Shown: one piece after another, positions 8,536 through 15,883 of the stretch | Position numbering within the stretch: position 1 is the first letter of the stretch | Layout of the letters: every line of letters begins with the position of its first letter | Source: CAZHPA01 sp964533945 | GTDB taxonomy: Bacteria; Bacillota; Clostridia; Lachnospirales; WRBF01 | Assembly: GCA_964533945.1 (NCBI GenBank) | Contig: CAZHPA010000006.1 | Location: 1 to 64,000, forward strand | Direction: 5' to 3' | DNA: 64,000 bases | Program-made: the position numbers and the translations under genes | Notes under the pieces: model-generated | Database searches by the model: none | Told to the model about the DNA's origin: nothing | What the model saw: the letters and a program-made list of their open reading frames with translations, nothing else

Positions 8536-8561
8536 AAAAGGCACAAAATTACTTTTGCGCC
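8536..8561 (-). terminator. Intrinsic terminator of the RHH gene
   Basis: On the minus strand GGCGCAAAA and TTTTGTGCC form a stem with a short loop that includes the stop codon of the ribbon-helix-helix gene, followed by TTTTAT. It would end the minus-strand transcript before it runs antisense through the intron core. Confidence 0.6.
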
Positions 8562-8707
8562 TTAGCAGCAAAATCCTTTAGAACAGTAATAACTAAATTA
8601 TTGAAGCTCCGGTTTTGTTCTTTGGCTATACTTTCTAAAGTAGCCTTTAATTCTTTTGGAATTGTAAGCATTGTACGAGTATTATGTTCTGCTATGCTTC
8701 CAGCCAT
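8549..8707 (-). CDS. Small ribbon-helix-helix (Arc/CopG-like) DNA-binding protein within the IStron
   Basis: 52 residues. The segment TRTMLTIPKELKATLESIA followed by RSFNNLVITVLKDF has the beta strand, helix A and helix B pattern of Arc/CopG repressors (short strand, then two amphipathic helices). ATG is preceded by GAGGTGA at good spacing, and a terminator overlaps the stop. The gene is divergent from tnpB; the 114 bp between them hold two face-to-face sigma-A promoters whose -35 boxes lie in an inverted repeat. It therefore probably represses itself and tnpB. The family call rests on pattern only, since the protein is very short, but the arrangement supports a real gene. Confidence 0.7.
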   Translation of the reverse strand: MAGSIAEHNTRTMLTIPKELKATLESIAKEQNRSFNNLVITVLKDFAAKAQK

Positions 8708-8725
8708 ATTGTCACCTCAAATGTT

Positions 8726-8797
8726 ATTATACCATAATAAAAACTGTTGTCAATATTTAATATAACTATTGACAATATGATATCAGTATGATATAAT
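8726..8797. promoter_or_regulatory. Divergent tnpB / RHH promoters with shared inverted-repeat operator
   Basis: Plus strand: TTGACA (8769-8774), 17 bp, TATAAT (8792-8797), reading into tnpB. Minus strand: TTGACA (complement of 8748-8753), 16 bp, TATAAT (complement of 8726-8731), reading into the RHH gene. The two -35 boxes lie in a perfect 9-bp inverted repeat, TTGTCAATA (8747-8755) and TATTGACAA (8767-8775), 20 bp centre to centre. This symmetry is suited to cooperative binding by RHH dimers; the binding is inferred. Confidence 0.75.
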
Positions 8798-8821
8798 AAG
8801 TATAGAAAGTGAGGTGAAACA

Positions 8822-10030
8822 ATGATTAAAGGACACAAAGTAAGATTGCTTCCAACTGAAGAACAAGAAAAGCTTTTGTGGAAAAGTGTTAATGCTTCAA
8901 GGTTTGTATGGAATTGGGGTTTAGCTTTTCAAATGGATAGGTTTTCTAACGGTGAAAGTCATTTAAGTGGGTATGATTTAAGGAAGGTTTTAGTTCCTTT
9001 AAAGAAAACAGAAAAATTCAACTGGTTAAATGAAGTTTCTTCAAAAGTGTGTTCGCAAGGTTTATTGGATCTAGACACAGCATATAAAAAGTTCTTTAAA
9101 ATCCAAAAAACAGGCGAAAAATTCACTAAGAAAGCTATTCAAAAAGCTAAGCGTAAAGGTAGAAAGTTAACACCTTATGATTTAAACGGACACCCAAAGT
9201 TTAAGTCTAAAAGAAAGGCAAAGCCAAGTTTTTATGTTACAGTAGATAATTTTTATTTTAAAGACGGCAATGCAATTCTTGAAAAAATAGGCAAAATGCC
9301 TTACCAAACAACATACGAGCTACCACAAGGCAGAAATACTTGTAAATTTACTAATCCAAGAGTTTCATACGAAAATGGTAAATGGATTTTATCATTTGGT
9401 ATGGACAGCAAAAACCAAGCTGAAACACTCAAAGATTATTCAGTTGGAATAGATTTAGGCGTAAAAGACTTAGCTGTTATTAGCTGTAATGGTGAAAAAA
9501 CTGTATTTAAGAATATTAATAAAACTAAACGTGTAAGAAAACTAAAGAAACGTTTAAAACAATCACAACATAATGTAAGTCGAAAATATCATGCTAATGG
9601 CAAATATGACAAAACAAGCAATATTCTTAAAGCAGAGCAAAAACAAAAACAGCTATACATTAAGTTAAAAAATATTCGCAAAGATTATGCTCATAAAGTC
9701 ACAACCAAGATAGTTAGGCTTCTTCCAAAAACGATTGTTATGGAAGACTTAAATGTACAAGGTATGATGAAAAATGAACATCTTGCAGAAGCTATACAAG
9801 AACAATTGTTTTATGAGTTTTTACGGCAAATAGAATACAAATGCAGAGCTAAAGGCATTACATTAATTCAGGCTAATAGATTCTACCCTAGTAGTAAAAA
9901 GTGTAGCCAATGCGGAAGTATTAAGCATAATCTAAAACTTAAAGACCGTAAATACATATGCGAGCATTGTAATCTTGCTATAGACAGAGATTTTAACGCC
10001 GCAATCAATCTTGAAAAGTTAGCTTATTAA
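8822..10030 (+). CDS. tnpB: TnpB RNA-guided nuclease (IStron-encoded)
   Basis: 402 residues, full length for the family. The N-terminal OrfB helix-turn-helix region begins KVRLLPTEEQEKLLWKSV. RuvC-like catalytic residues are all present: Asp211 in GIDLGVKD, Glu308 in MEDLNVQG and Asp390 in DRDFNAAIN. The zinc ribbon has Cys361, Cys364, Cys380 and Cys383. ATG is preceded by GTGAGGTGA and its own consensus promoter. TnpB uses a guide RNA made from the element's right end and cuts DNA next to a short target-adjacent motif, favouring retention of the element at excised sites. No frameshift is visible, so this copy may be active, unlike the other TnpB relics in the window. Confidence 0.95.
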   Translation: MIKGHKVRLLPTEEQEKLLWKSVNASRFVWNWGLAFQMDRFSNGESHLSGYDLRKVLVPLKKTEKFNWLNEVSSKVCSQGLLDLDTAYKKFFKIQKTGEKFTKKAIQKAKRKGRKLTPYDLNGHPKFKSKRKAKPSFYVTVDNFYFKDGNAILEKIGKMPYQTTYELPQGRNTCKFTNPRVSYENGKWILSFGMDSKNQAETLKDYSVGIDLGVKDLAVISCNGEKTVFKNINKTKRVRKLKKRLKQSQHNVSRKYHANGKYDKTSNILKAEQKQKQLYIKLKNIRKDYAHKVTTKIVRLLPKTIVMEDLNVQGMMKNEHLAEAIQEQLFYEFLRQIEYKCRAKGITLIQANRFYPSSKKCSQCGSIKHNLKLKDRKYICEHCNLAIDRDFNAAINLEKLAY

Positions 10031-10065
10031 AATTTTGAGAGTAAGTTAATTTTTGTGTAGGAAAT

Positions 10066-10185
10066 TGCTATATCCGAATTTAAGCCTGTGGATAGCTATA
10101 CCAAACACTATTAGCTACGCGAATGTGGGTTTTTTGAAACAGGAAATAAACAAAACATATATTTCTATATGTTTTTGGTAGCAGA
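10066..10185 (+). ncRNA. TnpB guide RNA (omega RNA) scaffold / IStron right end
   Basis: After tnpB comes GAATTTAAGCCTGTGGA, a motif shared with the tnpB-less relic at 14.59 kb, then a TAGCTA/TAGCTA stem, TTGAAACAGGAA, and a terminal hairpin AAACATATA/TATATGTTT near 10153-10175. This matches the general layout of TnpB guide scaffolds, in which the guide is whatever sequence follows the right end. Here that is the second exon of the ABC ATPase. The 3' splice site must overlap this segment, so splicing and guide RNA formation are alternatives. Confidence 0.7.
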
Positions 10186-10464
10186 AATAATCTCCCCAAT
10201 ATGCTTTCAGGCGGTCAACAACAGCGTGTGGCAATTGCAAGAGCTTTGGCAACAAAGCCGTCTATTATCCTAGCTGATGAACCGACTGGTAATCTCGACA
10301 GCAAAACAAGTCAAGATGTTTTAGGTGTTCTAAAAATGACTTCGAAAAAGTTTAATCAAACCATTGTGATGATTACCCATAATGAGCAGATTGCTCAACT
10401 TGCCGACCGCGTTATTCATATTGAGGATGGCAAAGTAAAGGGCGGTGCAAATAATGAGAAATAA
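10186..10464 (+). CDS. ABC transporter ATP-binding protein, 3' exon
   Basis: Continues the interrupted ATPase: NNLPNMLSGGQQQRVAIA (signature motif LSGGQ), Walker B IILADEP, D-loop GNLDS and H-loop MITHN, ending KGGANNEK. Read from 10186 (AAT AAT CTC) it joins the 5' exon in frame and keeps the normal three-residue spacing between GLDEK and LPN. On its own it has no start codon with a ribosome site; the ATG at 10201 lies inside LPNM. Its last 11 nt overlap the start of the permease gene, indicating translational coupling. Confidence 0.88.
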   Translation, partial: NNLPNMLSGGQQQRVAIARALATKPSIILADEPTGNLDSKTSQDVLGVLKMTSKKFNQTIVMITHNEQIAQLADRVIHIEDGKVKGGANNEK

Positions 10465-12985
10465 CAATGCCGCCATTATACGAAAAATTGCAGGGCGCAC
10501 CCTGTCTTCTGATAAAAAGCGTAATATCATGGCTATTTGTGCAATTACCCTCACGGCTGTGCTGTTTACTACCTTATTTACTCTGGGTATCGGCAGCATA
10601 GATATGTTCCAAAAGGCTACCATGCGACAGTCAGGTTCAAGCGCTCATGCAGTGATAAATTATATTGATGATGAAGAATTTGAAAAAATAAGCAAACACC
10701 CTCTGGTAAAGGAAATTGCCTATACACGTATCTTGAGCGACAGCGTAGATAACCCAGAACTGCTAAAGAGACATGGCGAACTCTGGTACATGGACGATAA
10801 CGGACTAAAGCAAGGTTTTTATGAGCCTATTGCAGGGAATAGACCTGTTGCTGAAAACGAAATCATGATGGACACAAAAACAATGCTATTGTTGAAACTA
10901 CCCCAACAAATCGGTGCAAAGGTAAAGCTTGTATTAACGATACATGGAAATCAAATTGAGAGAGACTTTGTGCTATCTGGCTGGTGGGAAAGCGACCCAG
11001 CCTTCAATGCGAGTATTTTAATTACTTCAAAAGCATATATTGACAGGCATATCAAGGAACTTGTCGTTACTTATGATGATGACTATTCCCTTGTTGGTTT
11101 AATTAACGCAAATATACGTTTTAGTAATTCATTTAATATGCAAGCAAAACTTGATCGTGTAATATTGGAAAGCGGCTTTGATGGAGTGAACAAGAATGCC
11201 CCAAACTATGTTGACGGTAATATAAATTGGGCTTATCTTTCAACAACCACGGGAGGCGACCCCATAACTACAGCTGCCATGTTTGTTGCCCTTATGTTGG
11301 TAGCTTTTACAGGATATTTAATTATTTACAATATATTTCAAATTTCAGTATTGCGTAATATTCGTTACTATGGATTACTGAAAACCATCGGAGCCACAGG
11401 GCGACAAATTAAAAACATCATCACCTTGCAAGCAACAGTACTTTCTCTGATTGGCATACCAATTGGGCTTGCGTTGGGATATACTGTAGGTACCAAGCTT
11501 GTTCCAATGGTTTTGGCACAAACAGATTTTACAGGAACGACTTCAGAATTATCGGCAAACCCCATTATTTTTATAGCCTCTGCCGTATTTGCATGGATAA
11601 CTGTGTGCATTTCCACACGCAAGCCTGGGAAAATTGCTGCAAAGGTTTCGCCTATGGAAGCAATACGATACACCGATTCCGATGTGGGCAACAAAAGAAC
11701 AATGAAACGCTCTACTAATGGTGGAAAGCTTTACAAAATGGCGCTATTTAATTTGGGAAGGACTAAAAAACGCACTGCTTTGGTATTCATCTCCTTGTCA
11801 TTAAGTTTAGTATTACTAAACTGCGTATTTACCTTATCTCAAGGTATGGATATGGACAAATTTTTATCCAAATTTGTTGACAATGATTTTTTAATTGCTC
11901 ATGCTAATTATTTTAATAGCCATTATTTTGGTACTGAAAGTGCCGTGGAAGAAAGTATAATTACAAATATGGAAGCGCAGCCGGGGTTTGAGGCTGGTGG
12001 AAGACTTTACAAAACTAACAATGAATATTTTACAGTAGAGGACTCTAACAATCAGAATAAATATAATCAAGGCCATGACAGCCACCAAATTGCTGATGTT
12101 TACGGTCTAGATGACCTACCGCTTGAACGGTTAGAAGTTATAGAAGGAGAGCTTGATATTGAGAAGTTAAAATCCGGCGGCTATATCTTAGTAGGAGTTA
12201 ACATCGATGATTTTGGTAAACCAGAAGCAGCCAAATTTAATGTAGGCGATACAGTTATTTTACACAATTACCACATGCAAAGCTCTAACATATTAGATAA
12301 GGAGTATACGACCCAAGTATATGAGGTGCTTGCTATCGTGAAGATTAACTACTTTTCCAATTCAAATCGAACATGGAGTAGTTACACATTTTACATGCCA
12401 TCAAGTATTTATCTTCCTCTCACGTACGAAAAAACAATTATGAGTTATACGTTCAATGTCGCAGATGAATTAGAAGAGCATGTGGAGTCATTCTTGAAGT
12501 ATTACACAGAAAATGAAGAACCGCTGATGCATTACGAATCAAAAGAGACCCATGTAAAAGAATTTATGGGTATGCGAAACTTAATTCTTTCTATTGGCAG
12601 CATATTGAGCGGTATTATTGGATTAATTGGTATACTGAATCTTATAAACACTGTGTTCGCCAGCGTAATCACGCGTCGTCAAGAGTTTGCTATGTTACAG
12701 AGTATTGGCATGACGAAAAGACAGCTTAGAAATATGCTCTGTTTAGAGGGGCTTTACTATGCAGTTGGAACAATAATTGTTTCGTTTGTGTTAGGGGTTT
12801 TAAGTTCACATTTCATTATCCGAATATTAATGAGTGGATTGTGGTTTGTAACCTATCAGTTTATTGTTTTGCCGCTTATAATATGTTGGCCAATTTTTTT
12901 CCTAATATCATTGTTTATTCCTATTATAATTTTTAACGGAAGTATGAAAGAAAGTGTAGTGGAGCGTTTGAGGGAAGTAGAATGA
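10454..12985 (+). CDS. FtsX/MacB-type ABC transporter permease (BceB-like)
   Basis: 843 residues. An N-terminal membrane segment, an extracytoplasmic MacB-core-like region (about 60-260), and FtsX domains around 270-380 and 690-840, the second introduced by VITRRQEFAMLQSIGMTKRQ. The double FtsX layout with a large extracellular part is typical of permeases working with a BceA-like ATPase in peptide-antibiotic sensing or resistance. ATG 10454 is chosen over GTG 10445; it overlaps the ATPase stop. The product depends on the upstream ATPase, so the IStron insertion would disable the system unless spliced. The gene stop runs into the second decayed KTR gene. Confidence 0.9.
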   Translation: MRNNNAAIIRKIAGRTLSSDKKRNIMAICAITLTAVLFTTLFTLGIGSIDMFQKATMRQSGSSAHAVINYIDDEEFEKISKHPLVKEIAYTRILSDSVDNPELLKRHGELWYMDDNGLKQGFYEPIAGNRPVAENEIMMDTKTMLLLKLPQQIGAKVKLVLTIHGNQIERDFVLSGWWESDPAFNASILITSKAYIDRHIKELVVTYDDDYSLVGLINANIRFSNSFNMQAKLDRVILESGFDGVNKNAPNYVDGNINWAYLSTTTGGDPITTAAMFVALMLVAFTGYLIIYNIFQISVLRNIRYYGLLKTIGATGRQIKNIITLQATVLSLIGIPIGLALGYTVGTKLVPMVLAQTDFTGTTSELSANPIIFIASAVFAWITVCISTRKPGKIAAKVSPMEAIRYTDSDVGNKRTMKRSTNGGKLYKMALFNLGRTKKRTALVFISLSLSLVLLNCVFTLSQGMDMDKFLSKFVDNDFLIAHANYFNSHYFGTESAVEESIITNMEAQPGFEAGGRLYKTNNEYFTVEDSNNQNKYNQGHDSHQIADVYGLDDLPLERLEVIEGELDIEKLKSGGYILVGVNIDDFGKPEAAKFNVGDTVILHNYHMQSSNILDKEYTTQVYEVLAIVKINYFSNSNRTWSSYTFYMPSSIYLPLTYEKTIMSYTFNVADELEEHVESFLKYYTENEEPLMHYESKETHVKEFMGMRNLILSIGSILSGIIGLIGILNLINTVFASVITRRQEFAMLQSIGMTKRQLRNMLCLEGLYYAVGTIIVSFVLGVLSSHFIIRILMSGLWFVTYQFIVLPLIICWPIFFLISLFIPIIIFNGSMKESVVERLREVE

Positions 12986-13186
12986 TGATTCGGCTCAATA
13001 GAAAAAGCAAATTGGATATTATGCCCTATCTGCAAGAGTAAACCGCATACTAAAATTCGAGATGATATGTAACTTATAAACTTCCCTCTGCTTTGCCCAA
13101 GTAACAAGCAGGAAAACCTTATTAGTGTTCAATAGCTAAATATTTTAATTATCAAAGAGCGGGGCGCTAAGACACAGAACCTATAA
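12985..13186 (+). pseudogene. Cysteine-rich KTR-domain protein, decayed copy 2
   Basis: Starts ATG 12985 overlapping the permease stop: NRKSK, then a +1 shift at 13011-13013 gives WILCPICKSKPHTKIRDDM, an in-frame TAA, LINFPLLCPSNKQENLISVQ, an in-frame TAG, LNILIIKERGAKTQNL and stop. The order WILCPxC, TKIRDD, FPLLCP, LISV, IIKE, KTQ is that of cysteine-rich KTR proteins. One frameshift, two nonsense codons and loss of the second CPxC pair show decay. It lies in direct orientation to copy 1 at 5757, on the other side of the regulator-ABC block. Confidence 0.8.
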
Positions 13187-13222
13187 CCAGTGAACAAATT
13201 CACGGTTGTTGGTTCTTTCCTT
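13176..13222 (+). terminator. Intrinsic terminator after the ABC block
   Basis: A long imperfect stem, AGAACC..AACC.GTGAA against TTCAC.GGTT..GGTTCT, with a CAAA loop, followed by TTTCCTTCTT. It overlaps the end of the KTR relic and closes the regulator-kinase-ABC transcription unit. Confidence 0.65.
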
Positions 13223-13417
13223 CTTAAGAGTGGTTGCTTTAATGAGTATACAAACGTGTATACATGTCATTCTGTCAGAATAACTGTACCATATAAGCGG
13301 TAAAAATTTTTATCTCCTGAGCAAACGGCACAGTATTATGCCAATTTAATTTTGTCAATTACTCCAAGATGATAATTTCATAATTAAAGTATTTCATACA
13401 AAAAACTTTCACATCTT
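13223..13417. other. Intergenic stretch without recognised feature
   Basis: Low-complexity AT-rich DNA between the ABC-block terminator and the hemerythrin fragment. A GTATAC-rich patch at 13246-13265 has small palindromes. I see no open frame, RNA gene or convincing promoter. Confidence 0.4.
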
Positions 13418-13717
13418 ATGATGGAGTTTATACATATGTACGAACCACACTCTGTACGTGAAGATACTGTAGTTTTTCCAACTTTTCATCGGTTAATATC
13501 AACTACAGAATTTATTGCATTAGGCAAGAAATTTGAAAGTATTGAAGAACAGAAATTCGGAGAAAACGGATTTGAAAAAATTGTAGAACAAATATCACAG
13601 ATTGAAAAAGCCCTGAATATATTTGATTTGAAAAAGTTTACAATTGATTGCAAATATCAAGCGAAAGCAATACAGGGGCAAAATAATTCTTTGCATGACT
13701 TATTAAAAAATGGATGA
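13418..13717 (+). pseudogene. Hemerythrin-domain protein, N-terminally truncated remnant
   Basis: 99 codons that match only the second half of a hemerythrin-like protein: FIHMYEPHSVREDTVVFPTF contains the typical HxxxED metal-ligand segment, followed by the conserved FGENGFEKIVEQISQIEK region. The N-terminal half with the other metal ligands is missing, and upstream DNA has no matching frame or ribosome site. It cannot form a complete four-helix di-iron site. The last ~20 residues look unrelated and run to TGA 13715-13717, where the histidine-phosphatase relic begins. Confidence 0.6.
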
Positions 13718-14191
13718 TACATTTTATATTCAAGACATGGTGAAGCAAACATAGGAGAAGATTTGCCAAACTTAGACTTAAACAACTGCAATACACAAAG
13801 AAATCTTTCGCAAAAAGGAAAAAAGGAAGCTACTGAATACGGAAAAAGGCTTCGTTCGTTACAAATTCCAATAAATTACCCAGTAATTGTAAGCCCATTA
13901 TGTAGAACTATTGAAACAGCGGCGTTGGCTTTTGGAAAGCAAAATGTTACAGTCGATTCATTTTGGTATGATGTTTATCGTTTGAGCGAAAACTTATCTT
14001 TAAATGAGCAAAATAAAATATTGAATAATATGCAGTCCAAATTAGAAAAACAGCCACCCAAAGGAATGAATACTGTAATTATTGCTCACGCTTTACCAAA
14101 AGGAATTAGCTTTGGTGTGATTGATGATATGGGAAATAAAACTGTTATAATAAATTTAAACAAAACTATACAAATATGTATAGAAATATAG
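13714..14191 (+). pseudogene. Histidine phosphatase (SixA/phosphoglycerate-mutase-like), 5' frameshift
   Basis: The long frame encodes YSRHGEANIGEDLPNLD, then SPLCRTIETAALAFG and VIIAHALPKGISFG, which give the catalytic RHG motif, the second Arg and the second His of the histidine phosphatase superfamily. The RHG motif lies upstream of the first usable start in that frame (TTG 13763). ATG 13714 is in another frame; losing one T from the TTTT run at 13722-13725 would restore MIH-LYSRHGEA. So either one base has been inserted or a non-standard start is used. Size is near the family's short members. Probably a recent pseudogene in a decaying accessory stretch. Confidence 0.65.
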
Positions 14192-14848
14192 ATTTGCAAT
14201 TTCATTGATAAGACTAAGCATAAGACTTATAATGTTCTCATGAACCTTGATAAGTAGATATATGGGTTATGCCAACAAAACTAAAAGCGAAAACCAAGCT
14301 AAATCCCTTGGCACGTAAAATATCTAAGGAAATAAGAGGGATTAACTGTTAATACAAATATAGTAAATTTAAGAAAAAGTAGCCTAAATTTCTATAAAAT
14401 AAGGAGAGTAATCTGTTACTGAAAATATTTACAATACTTTGTATTGACTTTTGTTTTGCTAATTATTATAATAATTATTAGGCAAAAACCAAGCCTTAAA
14501 AAATGTTTTATCAACAGTTTGTTCTGTTGTATAGCTAGAATATCACAATAAAAGATACTAGCTATGTGTACGCAACGATACTGCGGAATTTAAGCCTGTG
14601 GAGCGTTATAACAAATGAGAGTAGCTTTGGCAAAACCAGACGCATTGAAGCAGGAAGGTACAGAACGAAAAACCGAAAGGTATAAGTCGTATCACAGTAT
14701 AAATGTCTACATTTTGTTAGAAATGTATGTGTTTTTCGTATCGGAACGGTTATTATAAAGCCGCTTGGCGAAGGAAATGGCTACGAAATAGTCGATAAAT
14801 TACAACTAAATAATATAACATAATTATATAATTAAATGCTTTATATAA
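14192..14848 (+). mobile_element. Non-coding IS605/TnpB-type relic with guide-RNA scaffold
   Basis: This 650-bp gap has no gene. At 14590-14665 it carries GAATTTAAGCCTGTGGAG followed by GCATTGAAGCAGGAA, the two conserved pieces of a TnpB guide scaffold, the first identical over 16 nt to the IStron right end at 10.07 kb. Upstream are a near-perfect palindrome centred on TAATTATTATAATAATTA (about 14450-14485) and an AATCCC/GGGATT stem (14304-14342). No tnpB or tnpA frame is left. It looks like an internally deleted, MITE-like element that could be mobilised or guided in trans. Confidence 0.5.
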
Positions 14849-14877
14849 GACAAGGCGCTTTAAACCTTGTCTTTTTT
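14849..14877 (+). terminator. Intrinsic terminator
   Basis: GACAAGG (14849-14855) and CCTTGTC (14865-14871) flank a 9-nt loop and are followed by TTTTTT. It terminates any plus-strand transcript of the relic before the convergent stalk-domain gene. Confidence 0.75.
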
Positions 14878-14936
14878 GTTTAGTTCTTCTAAAAAACTGC
14901 TACACCAAATTTGCTGTTAAGCATTAGAAGCGGCGG

Positions 14937-15521
14937 CTATTTTAATTGCTGTGTGTTTTCTTTAATTTTAGGGTTACCATTTAGTAAAAACTTTTCATCT
15001 GTCATGCCATTCGAACATACACCACACCAGCCATCAGTTCTAACTTCTTTTGCTTCTTCAAGAGTTCCATAATAAACTTCATAAACAAATGTCCTGCAAT
15101 CTGGAACTAGATGTATTTTGTTTCCCGTTGTTCCCCAAAACACTGTAAATTTGTCTTTAATTTCATCTTTTGATACTTGATTGTTTAAATCTGCTGATTT
15201 TAATATTAATATGTTATTGTTTACAGTTTGGGAAGTGTTAATATTTACTTCTACTTTAGGAGAATTTATGTAAGCTGTTTCGGTTAAATGGTCATAGTCA
15301 ACTTCTTTTCCAAAAGCTTCGGCCGCAGCTCTTAAAGGAATATATGTTGTGCCTTCGTATAGTAACGTTTCTTTATCCATTTGCTGCCCGTCTACAACAA
15401 GTTTTATTTTTCCGAATATTGCGTCAATAGTTTTCATAGTTTCAGCGTATGTTATTGTTGATGTTGTTAAAATTGCAGTAACAGTGCAGCCTAATATGAA
15501 GCTTAGAAAGTGTTTTTTCAT
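14937..15521 (-). CDS. Secreted copper-amine-oxidase-N-like (stalk) domain protein with Cys/His C-terminal motif
   Basis: 194 residues. Signal peptide at 1-26 (ends TYAE). Residues 30-95 match the stalk domain shared with copper amine oxidase N-termini: LVVDGQQMDKETLLYEGTTY, IPLRAAAEAFGKEV. The C-terminal 65 residues contain FWGTTGNKIHLVPDCRTF and, after a GTLEEA segment, CGVC, a pattern seen in small exported or envelope domains of the type tG.kyH..C......A...G..CkvC and likely to bind a metal or form disulfides. A single-gene unit. The function is unknown; an envelope role is inferred from export. Confidence 0.75.
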   Translation of the reverse strand: MKKHFLSFILGCTVTAILTTSTITYAETMKTIDAIFGKIKLVVDGQQMDKETLLYEGTTYIPLRAAAEAFGKEVDYDHLTETAYINSPKVEVNINTSQTVNNNILILKSADLNNQVSKDEIKDKFTVFWGTTGNKIHLVPDCRTFVYEVYYGTLEEAKEVRTDGWCGVCSNGMTDEKFLLNGNPKIKENTQQLK

Positions 15522-15883
15522 ACTATATAACCCTTTCGTATATTAATTATATATTTTACTTATATAACTTTATAAGATTTAACTTTATATTTCTTTCATT
15601 ATAAGTTAGTTTAATTAATATTGCAATATTTTTTAAAGAATTGATTTTAACATATGCTAATTAATACATAAATTTTATTTAAATACCAACAATTTTGGTA
15701 CTTCAACTTGAACAAGTTTTTACAACAAAGCATTATAAAAATGTTTATCTACATTCGATTTTATATTAATGCATATAACAAAAAATATAAATATATAATG
15801 ACTTAAAGTACATAACGATAAAATAATTAATATGTGCAAAATGTAGTAATTTCAAGAAGTTGAATATTATGGAAATAATTGTA
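15522..15883. other. AT-rich intergenic stretch
   Basis: About 360 bp of very AT-rich DNA between the divergent stalk-domain and CorC genes. It must hold the stalk-gene promoter on the minus strand, but no clear boxes could be chosen among many AT-rich candidates. No frame or RNA gene is recognised. Confidence 0.4.

Larger units (their letters stand above)
8082..10185 (+). mobile_element. IStron: group I intron fused to a TnpB (IS605-type) transposon
   Basis: About 2.1 kb inserted in the sense orientation in an ABC ATPase gene. In order: a group I intron core (8082-8480), a minus-strand ribbon-helix-helix gene (8549-8707), a divergent promoter region, an intact tnpB (8822-10030) and a 3' segment with the conserved TnpB guide-RNA scaffold up to the right end. 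This is the architecture of IStrons described from Clostridium, which transpose as DNA and splice out as RNA. No tnpA is present, so movement would need a transposase from elsewhere. Edges are given to within a few bases: the in-frame joint is AGT/AAT (8081/10186) or AGT-TAT/AAT (8084/10189). Confidence 0.85.

Noticed and set aside
10201..10464. Independent gene starting at ATG 10201
   Set aside because: The ATG is the internal Met of LPNMLSGGQ and has no ribosome site; it is the 3' exon of the split ATPase.
13763..14191. Phosphatase gene starting at TTG 13763
   Set aside because: This start drops the catalytic RHG motif, which is encoded just upstream; the region is better read as a frameshifted gene.
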